Under the pieces are notes generated by a model that saw only the letters and a list, made by a program, of their open reading frames with translations, did not search any database and was not told the origin of the DNA. DNA of 18,471 nucleotides from NCBI GenBank assembly GCA_030628905.1, contig DAOVQB010000078.1:1-18471 (forward strand), given 5' to 3'. This stretch comes from DAOVQB01 sp023128935 (lineage in GTDB: Bacteria; Eisenbacteria; RBG-16-71-46; CAIMUX01; WJJG01). Below, in pieces: positions 1 to 6,799 of this stretch; position 1 is the first letter of the stretch; every line of letters begins with the position of its first letter. The translations under genes and the position numbers were made by a program.

Positions 1-119
1 CTGGGCCTCTGGTTCAGCTGCCTCCTGGGCCTCTGGTTCAGCTGTCTCCTCAACCTCTAGCTCAGCTGTCTCCTCAACCTCTGGTTCAGCTGTCTCCTCG
101 ACCTCTGCCTCGGCTGCCT
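1..119 (-). repeat. 24-bp in-frame tandem repeat (about five units)
   Basis: Units run 24-47, 48-71, 72-95 and 96-119, with a partial unit at 1-23. Each encodes eight residues close to E-V-E-E-T-A-E-P on the minus strand. The units differ by a few bases, and the array probably continues past the left edge. Confidence 0.85.
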
Positions 120-324
120 CCTCAATCGCTTCCTGAAGTACCTCCCCGGTCACTCCATCCGAAGGTCCTGGAGCCGACACTCTAGCTGCAGCGGCCCTCT
201 GATCTTTCTCGGATGCGGCTCCCTTGGGTGGGCGTTCGGGCGCCTGAGTCGGTGTTTTGGCACGCCTCTGCACTTTCTCTCTGGCCACTTCCGTGCTCCT
301 CTTGCTATTTCTCCACCAACCCAC
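1..324 (-). CDS. Acidic repeat protein, N-terminal part (runs off left edge)
   Basis: An open frame of 108 codons is visible, and the C-terminus lies beyond the window. I chose the GTG at 324-322 because GAGGGG stands 6 nt upstream and it follows the DUF1844 stop (TAA, 339-337) by 12 nt in the same frame. This suggests translational coupling as the third gene of a dnaK operon. The product begins MGWWRNSKRS, continues as a basic Arg/Lys/Gln-rich stretch of about 50 residues, then becomes strongly acidic. The acidic part is a tandem 8-residue repeat of the type VEETAEPE, encoded by 24-bp units. I do not recognise the family. A basic or aromatic N-terminus followed by an acidic Glu/Ala/Pro linker occurs in several unrelated proteins, such as FtsY-like receptors with an acidic A-domain, but no diagnostic domain is visible. 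Real gene likely; function unknown. Confidence 0.6.
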   Translation of the reverse strand, partial: MGWWRNSKRSTEVAREKVQRRAKTPTQAPERPPKGAASEKDQRAAAARVSAPGPSDGVTGEVLQEAIEEAAEAEVEETAEPEVEETAELEVEETAEPEAQEAAEPEAQ

Positions 325-336
325 AGCCGGCCCCTC

Positions 337-747
337 TTAGGCTTCCTCGGAGGCCTCAGACGCTTCCCCTGCAGTCTTTGGCGGAGCCTCCTCGGAGGCC
401 CCAGACGCTTCCTCTGCAGTCTTCGGTGGGGAACCTTCCCCGGAAGCCTTCGGCGACTTCTCTGAACCCTGCGGTGCTTGCTCCGAGGCTTTTTTGGCCT
501 CTTCGACATAGTTGAGGCGTAGCGTAGTCAACACGCGGCGAAGCTCCTGCTCCTCCATTCTGGATAGATTGCCGCGGGTTTTCTCCTCCAACGTCTCAAG
601 GACGCCGATTGAGTAGGCCGTCAAATCTAGATTCATGGTCGGTTCGCCAGTCGACGGATCGGCGATCTTCCCCAGGCCCAGCATACCGCGCAATTCCTGC
701 TCGCGGATCAAGGTAAGAAAGAACTGGTTCTCCCTGCTCTGCTCCAT
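337..747 (-). CDS. DUF1844 domain protein with extended low-complexity tail
   Basis: 136 aa. Residues from about 8 to 81 match the DUF1844 pattern (Pfam PF08899, function unknown): FLTLIREQELRGMLGLGKI, then DPSTGEPTMNLDLTAYSIGV, then LEEKTRGNLSRMEEQELRRVL and an ending LRLNYVE. The family is normally a small helical cytosolic protein of about 80-120 aa. Here roughly the last 50 residues are a hydrophilic Ala/Glu/Ser/Pro tail containing a 15-residue duplication (PPKTAEEASGASEEA and PPKTAGEASEASEEA). The ATG at 747 has GGGAGG 8 nt upstream. The gene follows dnaK by 123 bp and precedes the acidic repeat protein by 12 bp, so co-transcription with dnaK is likely. No enzymatic motif is visible. Confidence 0.85.
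   Translation of the reverse strand: MEQSRENQFFLTLIREQELRGMLGLGKIADPSTGEPTMNLDLTAYSIGVLETLEEKTRGNLSRMEEQELRRVLTTLRLNYVEEAKKASEQAPQGSEKSPKASGEGSPPKTAEEASGASEEAPPKTAGEASEASEEA
340..429 (-). repeat. 45-bp in-frame tandem duplication in the DUF1844 tail
   Basis: Positions 340-384 and 385-429 are two adjacent 45-bp copies differing at a handful of bases. They encode two 15-residue units just before the stop codon. Confidence 0.85.
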
Positions 748-768
748 CCGTATCGCCTCCCTGGCCTA

Positions 769-870
769 TCGCAATGGCTCTGCCGCCACCGATGCCCACA
801 TCCGATCGCGATGGCTCACCGCCACCGATGCCCACATCCGATCTCGCGATGGCTCACCGCCACCGATGCC
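769..870. repeat. Three tandem copies of a 36-38 bp unit between dnaK and the DUF1844 gene
   Basis: Copies at about 769-805, 806-841 and 842-870 share the core GGCTCACCGCCACCGATGCC (plus strand), followed by CACATCCGATC in the first two. The last copy abuts the dnaK stop codon (873-871), so the array fills most of the 123-bp gap. It has no U-tract and does not look like a standard terminator. Confidence 0.8.
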
Positions 871-2820
871 CTACTTGTCGTCCACAACCTCGAAGTCGGC
901 GTCCACAACGTCGTCACTAGATGCCCCGTCCGAACCGGCTCCCTGTGCCGGTCCTGAACCCGCCGAGGCTCCCGGTCCCGCGCCCGCCCCTGGTCCCGCA
1001 CCGGCACCAGCAGTCTGCTGGGCTTCCTGGTAGAGCTTGGCTGAGGCTTCGTGCCAGACCTGCTGGACGGAATCCATCGCGGTGCGGATCTGAGTTGGAT
1101 CCTCGCTCTTGATCGCCGTCTTGAGCTTCTCAACCTCGCCCTCTAGCTTTGACTTCAGGCTCGAGTCCAGCTTGTCACCCATCTCTTTCAGGTTTTTCTC
1201 TGTTTCGTAGACGAGGGCATCGGCCTGGTTGCGTGTGTCAATCGACTCTCTGCGTTTCTGGTCTTCTTCAGCATGCCCCTTGGCGTCGCTCACCATGCGT
1301 TCGATCTCATCTTCTGATAGGCCGCTTGAGGCCTCGATGCGGATCGACTGCTCCTTGCCGGTTCCCTTGTCCTTGGCAGAGACCTTGAGGATCCCATTGG
1401 CATCGATGTCGAACATGACCTCGATCTGCGGCATGCCTCGCAACGCAGGCGGGATGCCGGCAAGCTGGAACCGTCCGATCGTCTTGTTATCCCTCGCCAT
1501 CTGACGCTCACCCTGGAGCACATGGATCTCGACCGTGGTCTGGTTGTCCGCTGCCGTGGAGAAAACCTGTGTCCGGCGCGTTGGGATGGTCGTGTTTCTC
1601 TCTATGATAGGCGTAGAGACTTCACCCAGGGTCTCGATCCCGAGAGTGAGAGGTATCACGTCGAGTAGCAGCACATCCTTGACCTCGCCGCCCAGGACGC
1701 CAGCTTGGATCGCAGCGCCTATCGCGACCACCTCGTCCGGATTCACGCCCTTATGCGGCTCGCGATTGAAGAGGCCCTTGACCAGCTCTTGCACCTTGGG
1801 GATGCGCGTAGAGCCGCCGACGAGAATGACTTCATCGACGTCTGCCATCCCGGCATCCTTGAGGGCCTGCTTGCAGGGACCGACAGTGCGTTGGATGAGA
1901 TCATCGACCATCTGCTCGAACTTGGCCCGGCTCAGCTTGCGCGTTAGGTGCTTCGGACCCGAAGCATCCGCAGTGATGTAGGGCAGTGTGATCTCGGTTT
2001 CCACGGTTCCGGAGAGTTCGGTCTTGGCTTTCTCGGCCGCTTCCTTCAGGCGCTGCATGGCCATCGGATCCTTGCGCAGATCCATGCCCTGCTCCCGCTG
2101 GAACTCGTCAGCTAGCCAGTCGATCACGCGCTGGTCCAGATCATCCCCGCCCAGGTGCGTGTCGCCATTGGTCGCCTTGACCTCGTAGGTACCCAATTCG
2201 GGATCGATCTCCAGGATAGAGATGTCAAATGTGCCTCCGCCGAGGTCGTAGACCGCAACCCGCTGGGATTTCTTCTTGTCGAGCCCGTAGGCCAGGGCCG
2301 CAGCCGTTGGCTCATTGATGATACGCTTGACGTCCAGCCCGGCGATCTTGCCTGCATCCTTCGTCGCCTGACGCTGGCTATCGTTGAAGTAAGCCGGGAC
2401 GGTGATGACCGCTTCCCTGATCTCCTCGCCCAGGTGCGCTTCGGCTGTCTCTTTCATCTTGCGAAGGATCATGGCCGAAATCTCGGGTGGCGAGTACTCC
2501 TTGCCGCTAGCCTGCACGGTGGCCAGGCCGTTGATCCCGGCGATCAATTGGTAGGGAACCTCGCTGATCTCGGTTGCGACTTCATCCAGCTTGCGCCCCA
2601 TGAAACGCTTGATCGAGGAGATGGTGTTGGTTGGATTGGTCACAGCTTGGCGCTTGGCGGGCTGCCCCACCAGACGCTCACCACCCTCTTTTTTGAAGGC
2701 CACCACCGAGGGCGTTGTCCGGCCTCCCTCCGCATTGGGGATGACGGTGGGCTTGCCGCCCTCCATGACAGCCACACAGGAGTTAGTGGTTCCCAGATCG
2801 ATTCCGATGATCTTGCCCAT
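871..2820 (-). CDS. dnaK: Chaperone protein DnaK (Hsp70)
   Basis: 649 aa, the usual length. The cytosolic ATP-dependent chaperone binds exposed hydrophobic peptides and works with DnaJ and GrpE. Neither partner is in this window. Visible signatures: the phosphate-1 loop GIDLGTTNSCVAV (residues 6-18), VPAYFNDSQRQATKDA (141-156), INEPTAAALAYG (168-179), YDLGGGTFDISI (191-202), VGGSTRIPKV (334-343), the interdomain linker DVLLLDVIPLTLGIETLG (382-399), and an acidic end of the form DADFEVVDDK. About 25 residues before that end are an unusually long Gly/Ala/Pro/Ser run. The ATG at 2820 has AAGGAAGGGG about 8 nt upstream. The gene heads a probable operon with DUF1844 and the acidic repeat protein. 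A 302-bp leader separates it from the sigma-54 activator and holds a weak heat-shock-like element. Confidence 0.98.
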   Translation of the reverse strand: MGKIIGIDLGTTNSCVAVMEGGKPTVIPNAEGGRTTPSVVAFKKEGGERLVGQPAKRQAVTNPTNTISSIKRFMGRKLDEVATEISEVPYQLIAGINGLATVQASGKEYSPPEISAMILRKMKETAEAHLGEEIREAVITVPAYFNDSQRQATKDAGKIAGLDVKRIINEPTAAALAYGLDKKKSQRVAVYDLGGGTFDISILEIDPELGTYEVKATNGDTHLGGDDLDQRVIDWLADEFQREQGMDLRKDPMAMQRLKEAAEKAKTELSGTVETEITLPYITADASGPKHLTRKLSRAKFEQMVDDLIQRTVGPCKQALKDAGMADVDEVILVGGSTRIPKVQELVKGLFNREPHKGVNPDEVVAIGAAIQAGVLGGEVKDVLLLDVIPLTLGIETLGEVSTPIIERNTTIPTRRTQVFSTAADNQTTVEIHVLQGERQMARDNKTIGRFQLAGIPPALRGMPQIEVMFDIDANGILKVSAKDKGTGKEQSIRIEASSGLSEDEIERMVSDAKGHAEEDQKRRESIDTRNQADALVYETEKNLKEMGDKLDSSLKSKLEGEVEKLKTAIKSEDPTQIRTAMDSVQQVWHEASAKLYQEAQQTAGAGAGPGAGAGPGASAGSGPAQGAGSDGASSDDVVDADFEVVDDK

Positions 2821-3122
2821 GGTGGACGCCCCTTCCTTTTCATGGCTCCCGACGGGTTACCATACATCACGCAAACCCACCGAGCGCACTGGCCAATCCG
2901 GGCCATCGCACAGATGCGACCCGGTATACCTTGTACATGTTGAACACGGCGCAATTCGAGTCGAGGCAAGACCCGTACCACCATGCCTCCATAATGACTC
3001 CATAAGGGCGACGGCCTCAACTGACGCAATCACAATAGCTTATAAGACTGCACTTCGGGAGACGATGGCTTAGCTGTGGGACTCAGAGGGGAGTGCTTCA
3101 AAATCGAACGGCTAAGACTGCT
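2821..3122. other. dnaK leader region, no gene
   Basis: I see no coding sequence in these 302 bases. On the minus strand the stretch contains a small direct repeat (TTATGGAGTCA then TTATGGAGGCA, around 2983-3005), an A/T-rich patch with TATAAG near 3041, and the heat-shock-like element at 3070-3101. No terminator is evident after the sigma-54 activator, so read-through from lysS into dnaK is possible. Confidence 0.5.
3070..3101 (-). promoter_or_regulatory. Candidate heat-shock promoter / degenerate CIRCE upstream of dnaK
   Basis: On the minus strand TTGAAG (3101-3096), 14 bases, then TCCCACAG (3081-3074) resembles a sigma-32 promoter (CTTGAAA, 13-15 nt, CCCCATnT). The same bases on the plus strand read TTAGC, a 6-nt insert, ACTC, a 6-nt gap, then GAGTGCT. 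That resembles a broken CIRCE operator (TTAGCACTC-N9-GAGTGCTAA). Neither match is good alone. The location upstream of dnaK is what makes it worth listing. Confidence 0.25.
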
Positions 3123-4106
3123 CTATCCTGAAACATTTGCGATGTCATAGCGCTTCATCTTCCTCCAGAGAGTGGAGCGGGAGATCCCCAGGCTGCGAGC
3201 GACTCGGGTTAGATTGCCGTCGAATCGCGCGACAGCCCGGCGGATGTGACGGGCTTCCACCTCCGCGATTGTCAGATCGGCCGGGTAAGCGGCCTCCGGT
3301 TCCCCCGCTGTAAGGCGCGGAAATCCGCGCTCACCAATCTCGGGCGGGAGATCCCGAACCCGGACAGTGTCATCGTCGGAAAGGATCACTGCGCGTTCGA
3401 TCGCGTTCTCCAGCTCGCGGACATTCCCCGGAAACTCGTAGTTCATGAGCATGCCCCAAGCCCTATGGGTCAGATGCTGAACTTCCTTCCGGTGGCGCTT
3501 GCTGAAGCGGGCGAGGAAGAAATTGGCTAGGTAGGGGATATCCTCCTTCCGCTGGCGCAGGGGCGCGATGTGCAGATTGAAGACATTCAGCCGATAGAAG
3601 AGGTCCTCCCGGAATGTTCCTTCCGCTATGGCCTTGCGGGGATCCTTGTTCGTCGCCGCAATCACGCGCACATCCACCCTGATCGACGCCTCCGCCCCCA
3701 CTGGCCGGATCTGCCCGTCCTGCAGAGCCCTGAGTAGGCGGACCTGTAGCAGCTGCGGCATCTCTGCGATTTCGTCCAGAAAGAGCGTCCCGCGGTCAGC
3801 CAGCTCGAAGAGTCCTCGCTTCGCTTCCTTCGCGTCTGTGAAGGCCCCACGGGCATGACCGAACAGCTCGCTCTCGATGAGCGCCTCGGGGATAGCTCCG
3901 GCATTGACGGGCACGAAGGGACCGTGGCTGCGGTTGCTCTGAATATGGATCAAGCGGGCGACCTTCTCCTTGCCCGTCCCGCTCTCGCCCGTAATGAGGA
4001 CTGTGCTCTCGGTGGGCGCAATCCGATCCACAAGGAGTAGGATCCGTTTCATGGCTGATGAAACTGCAATAATCTCTTCAGACCGTGTGCCTATCGACTC
4101 GCTCAC
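3123..4106 (-). CDS. Sigma-54-dependent transcriptional activator lacking a sensor domain
   Basis: 327 aa: an AAA+ ATPase plus a Fis-type DNA-binding domain. The family remodels sigma-54 RNA polymerase at -24/-12 promoters using ATP. Visible motifs: Walker A GESGTGKE (40-47), the sigma-54 contact loop GAFTDA (87-92, where the consensus is GAFTGA), Walker B GTLFLDEI (106-113), sensor I IAATNKD (149-155), the arginine region REDLFYRLNV (166-175), FPGNVREL (225-232), and a Fis helix-turn-helix around 298-321 ending GISRSTLWRKMKRYDI. There is no receiver, GAF, PAS or V4R domain: the AAA+ module starts almost at residue 1, so activity is either constitutive or controlled in trans. Its ATG overlaps the lysS stop codon by 4 bp (ATGA), implying translational coupling. 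Its targets are not identifiable from here. Confidence 0.95.
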   Translation of the reverse strand: MSESIGTRSEEIIAVSSAMKRILLLVDRIAPTESTVLITGESGTGKEKVARLIHIQSNRSHGPFVPVNAGAIPEALIESELFGHARGAFTDAKEAKRGLFELADRGTLFLDEIAEMPQLLQVRLLRALQDGQIRPVGAEASIRVDVRVIAATNKDPRKAIAEGTFREDLFYRLNVFNLHIAPLRQRKEDIPYLANFFLARFSKRHRKEVQHLTHRAWGMLMNYEFPGNVRELENAIERAVILSDDDTVRVRDLPPEIGERGFPRLTAGEPEAAYPADLTIAEVEARHIRRAVARFDGNLTRVARSLGISRSTLWRKMKRYDIANVSG

Positions 4107-5662
4107 GGCTCCATTCCTCTGCTGGCTGACCCTTTCTGGCCGGAAGTCTGCTGCTCGGAGGGGGGCTGATCTGTCTCGCCCTCCGACTGCGGCCGCATGT
4201 GCGGGAAGAGCAGTACGTCCCGGATGGCGGGCGCCCCGGTCAGCAGCATCACCACCCGGTCCACGCCGATGCCTACCCCTGCTGTGGGAGGCATCCCGTG
4301 CTCAAGGGCTGTGAGGAAATCCTCATCCAGCGGATGGGCTTCGTCATCTCCAGCCTCACGCTGGCGCAGCTGATCCTCAAAGCGCCGGCGTTGCTCCTCA
4401 GGATCGTTCAATTCAGTGAAGGCGTTGGCGAACTCCATGCCGGCGATGAAGAGCTCGAAGCGTTCCACCAGTTCGTCGGGCTGATCCCGGTGACTCTTGG
4501 CCAGCGGGGAGACAACTTTGGGATGATCGATCACGAAGGTCGGCTGGATCAGCTTGGGCTCCACGGCCAGATCGAAGATCTTCTCGATCCGCTTGCCCAT
4601 GGGCGTTCCCGCAGGCATCTCCGCGCCCAGGCGCTCACAGAGCGTGCGCAGCGTTGCGTCATCCGCCCCGACCAGGTCGACCCCCGTTGACTCCTCGATC
4701 AGCTCCATCATCGTCCGGCGCGCAAAGGGGACTGAGAAATCGATTACATCACCGCCGTAGGACAACGTCAGATCACCGGTGACTGCGCGGATCACATGGC
4801 GAAGTAGATCCTCCACCAACTCCATCCCATCGCGGTAGTCCGCGTATGCCCAGTAGAACTCGAGCAGCGTAAACTCCGGATTGTGCTGGCGATCGAGCCC
4901 CTCGTTCCGGAAGACCCGCCCGATCTCATAGACTCGGTCCAACCCTCCCACGATGAGCATCTTGAGCGGCAGTTCTTCGGCAATCCGCAGGTAGAGATCC
5001 ATTTCAAGGGCGCGGTGATGGGTCCTGAATGGCCTGGCCATGCCCCCGCCGTAGATCCGCTGCAGGATGGGCGTCTCGACCTCCAGAAAGCCCCGCTCAT
5101 CAAGATACCGGCGCAAAACAGAGATCGTAGTGGCTCGCTTGCGAAAGAGCTCGCGCGTTTCGGCATTGACCATCAAGTCCAGATACCGCTTCCGGTAGCG
5201 AGTTTCCCGATCGCGGAAGGCATCATAAACGACACCGTCCTTCTCCTTGACGATCGGCATGGGCTGGAGAGCCTTCGAGAGGACCATGATCGACTCGGCC
5301 TGAACACTCACCTCGCCCATCCGGGTCCGGAAGACCTTGCCCCGCGCCCCCAGGAAATCCCCCAGGTCAATCTGCTTGAGAAGCCCGTAGACCTCGGCGC
5401 CCAACGCATCCTTACGGATGTAGAGCTGTAGCGTTCCCGAGGCGTCCTCAACGTGTCCGAAGGCAACCTTGCCCATCAGCCGCAGTGAGCGCAGGCGCCC
5501 CGCCACCGTGACCTCCGTCCCCGCAAGCTGCTCGAAGCGGTCATGGACCTCCTGGCAGCCGTGGCTGCAGTGAAAGGTATGGGGATAGGGATCGACGCCG
5601 CGTTCCCGCAGACAGCGCAGCTTGTCTCGACGTATCTTCCTGTAATCGCCCGGAGCTTCCAA
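4103..5662 (-). CDS. lysS: Lysyl-tRNA synthetase, class II
   Basis: 519 aa from the preferred start. It charges tRNA-Lys with lysine in the cytosol. An N-terminal OB-fold anticodon-binding domain (about residues 48-130) is followed by the class II catalytic core: motif 1 around LRRYLDERGFLEVETP (183-198), GGGMARPFRTHH, motif 2 VYEIGRVFRNEG (244-255) with HNPEFT (260-265), and motif 3 GVGIGVDRVVMLL (462-474). About 29 hydrophilic residues extend beyond the usual end (LLFPHMRP). The frame stays open upstream to a TTG at 5731, but a sigma-70 promoter at 5738-5766 puts transcription start at about 5731. The TTG at 5662 has GGGGGGGAG 9 nt upstream and gives MEAPGDYRKIRRDKL, a normal LysS beginning. 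It is the first gene of a pair with the overlapping sigma-54 activator. Confidence 0.96.
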   Translation of the reverse strand: MEAPGDYRKIRRDKLRCLRERGVDPYPHTFHCSHGCQEVHDRFEQLAGTEVTVAGRLRSLRLMGKVAFGHVEDASGTLQLYIRKDALGAEVYGLLKQIDLGDFLGARGKVFRTRMGEVSVQAESIMVLSKALQPMPIVKEKDGVVYDAFRDRETRYRKRYLDLMVNAETRELFRKRATTISVLRRYLDERGFLEVETPILQRIYGGGMARPFRTHHRALEMDLYLRIAEELPLKMLIVGGLDRVYEIGRVFRNEGLDRQHNPEFTLLEFYWAYADYRDGMELVEDLLRHVIRAVTGDLTLSYGGDVIDFSVPFARRTMMELIEESTGVDLVGADDATLRTLCERLGAEMPAGTPMGKRIEKIFDLAVEPKLIQPTFVIDHPKVVSPLAKSHRDQPDELVERFELFIAGMEFANAFTELNDPEEQRRRFEDQLRQREAGDDEAHPLDEDFLTALEHGMPPTAGVGIGVDRVVMLLTGAPAIRDVLLFPHMRPQSEGETDQPPSEQQTSGQKGSASRGMEP

Positions 5663-6039
5663 TGGCTCTCTCTCCCCCCCATGTTGGGATTGGAGTTGCG
5701 GATCCAAGCTTACAGCAGAGCAAGTTATCAAGGCCGGATTCTAGCGCGCGACCCAGTCATCTTCAACGCCGCGGTGGATCTTCTTGCCGGCGCCGAAATG
5801 CCGGGGGGCCCGTGTGTCCTGCCGGCGCCCTGGGGCCCTAGGAGCCTGGGTCCCGCCCGCACCCAGATGCCAGGGGCCCTTACAGACAGGTGCATCCCCT
5901 CCATCCTGGTGCTAGGGTTAGGGCTCGCGCAAGAATAAGTTCCCGTTTTCGGCGAGGACTGGGCGTCGAGGACGAGGCGCGGCGACGAAGAGGATAGGCT
6001 GATCTGATGAGCGGCATTGCAGGAGGATAGGCTGATCTG
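5663..6039. other. Divergent lysS / yggS control region, no gene
   Basis: This 377-bp stretch holds the lysS promoter, a very GC-rich palindromic patch (about 5827-5881) and the duplicated yggS start region (5990-6055). In the GC patch, CTGGGT (5846-5851) pairs perfectly with ACCCAG (5861-5866) around a 9-nt loop, flanked by GGGGCCCT at 5832-5839 and AGGGGCCCT at 5872-5880. No convincing plus-strand promoter for yggS was found. Confidence 0.6.
5738..5766 (-). promoter_or_regulatory. Sigma-70-type promoter of lysS
   Basis: Minus strand: -35 TTGAAG (5766-5761), a 17-base spacer, -10 TAGAAT (5743-5738). Predicted transcription start is about 5731, which would leave a leader of about 70 nt before the TTG start at 5662. 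Confidence 0.7.
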
Positions 6040-6055
6040 ATGAGCGGCATTGCAG
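5990..6055 (+). repeat. Perfect 33-bp tandem duplication over the yggS start codon
   Basis: 5990-6022 and 6023-6055 are identical, each containing ATGAGCGGCATTGCAG. The upstream copy gives a 7-codon mini-ORF (MSGIAGG, ATG 6007, TAG 6028-6030). The downstream copy supplies the real yggS start at 6040. The junction creates GGAGG (6022-6026), where the upstream copy has AGAGG. Confidence 0.95.
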
Positions 6056-6726
6056 AACGATACTGGCGCCTGAGGGAACGAATTGCCCGGGCCGCGCAGC
6101 AAGCGGGCAGATCGCCTGACGAGATCCAGCTTGTGGTTGTCTCCAAGACAGTCGGTCCCGAGCGCATTCGCGAGGCATGGGAGGCGGGGCATCGCTGCTT
6201 CGGAGAAAACCGCGCGCAGGAGTTCTCTTCCAAATTGCAGGCGCTCTCGGACCTGGCGATCGAGTGGCACTTCATTGGCCACCTTCAGAAGAATAAAGTG
6301 CGCCTCGTCGTGCCTGCCAGCGCGCTCATTCATTCCATTGACAGTCCCGAACTTGCCAGCAAGATCGACCGCCGCGCGGGTGAGAACGCCCCCCAATCCA
6401 TTCTGGTGCAGGTCAACACAACCGGCGAGAGGAGCAAGTCGGGGGTGCCGCCAGAAGCCCTGGCCCCCCTGCTCGACCGCATTGCAGAACTGCCCAACCT
6501 GCAGGTCGATGGCCTGATGACCATCGGGCCATTCACCGATGAAGAAAAACCGATTCGCGCCGCCTTCCGCAACCTGAGAGAGACTCTCAATGCCCAGCGG
6601 CGCGAGCAACGTCCACAGGCACCGCTCCGGCACCTGTCGATGGGGATGTCGGCAGACCTCGAGATCGCCATTGAAGAGGGCGCCACCATTGTACGCGTGG
6701 GCACCGCCGTCTTCGGAACACGCTGA
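6040..6726 (+). CDS. yggS: YggS/PLPBP-family pyridoxal phosphate homeostasis protein
   Basis: 228 aa, the family's usual length. A single TIM-barrel protein that binds pyridoxal 5'-phosphate and buffers cellular PLP; no catalytic activity is established for the family. Visible features: the PLP-binding lysine in LVVVSKT (Lys36), FGENRAQE (54-61), WHFIGHLQKNK (76-86), IHSIDS, GLMTIGP, and a phosphate-binding end LSMGMSADLEIAIEEGATIVRVGTAVFG. The ATG at 6040 sits in the second copy of a 33-bp duplication, and the best Shine-Dalgarno match (GGAGG) is about 13 nt upstream, rather far. In many bacteria the gene lies beside proC or cell-division genes. Here it stands alone, divergent from lysS and convergent with a secreted-protein gene. 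Confidence 0.95.
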   Translation: MSGIAERYWRLRERIARAAQQAGRSPDEIQLVVVSKTVGPERIREAWEAGHRCFGENRAQEFSSKLQALSDLAIEWHFIGHLQKNKVRLVVPASALIHSIDSPELASKIDRRAGENAPQSILVQVNTTGERSKSGVPPEALAPLLDRIAELPNLQVDGLMTIGPFTDEEKPIRAAFRNLRETLNAQRREQRPQAPLRHLSMGMSADLEIAIEEGATIVRVGTAVFGTR

Positions 6727-6799
6727 CCTACCGTCACCGCAATCCTAATCTTGCGAGGATGAGTGTTATCTGGTCCCCAGCAAGTCCCTCCTTTCCATA

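Noticed and set aside
255..270. TGGCACG-N-TGCAC on the plus strand resembling a sigma-54 promoter
   Set aside because: The GG-GC spacing is one base short, and it lies inside the acidic protein gene facing no plus-strand gene.
596..835. 79-codon minus-strand open frame over the 36-38 bp repeats and the DUF1844 start
   Set aside because: It is generated by the repeat units and overlaps the better supported DUF1844 gene in another frame. A short Gly-rich peptide cannot be fully excluded.
769..870. Repeat array considered as a CRISPR
   Set aside because: The units are directly adjacent with no unique spacers of constant length, and no cas genes are present.
2155..2943. Long plus-strand open frame (262 codons) opposite dnaK
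   Set aside because: It is antisense to a strongly conserved gene, matches no family I know and has no clear ribosome binding site. It is a by-product of dnaK codon composition.
5660..5731. LysS start at the TTG at 5731
   Set aside because: The predicted transcription start coincides with it and there is no ribosome binding site, while the TTG at 5662 has a good one.
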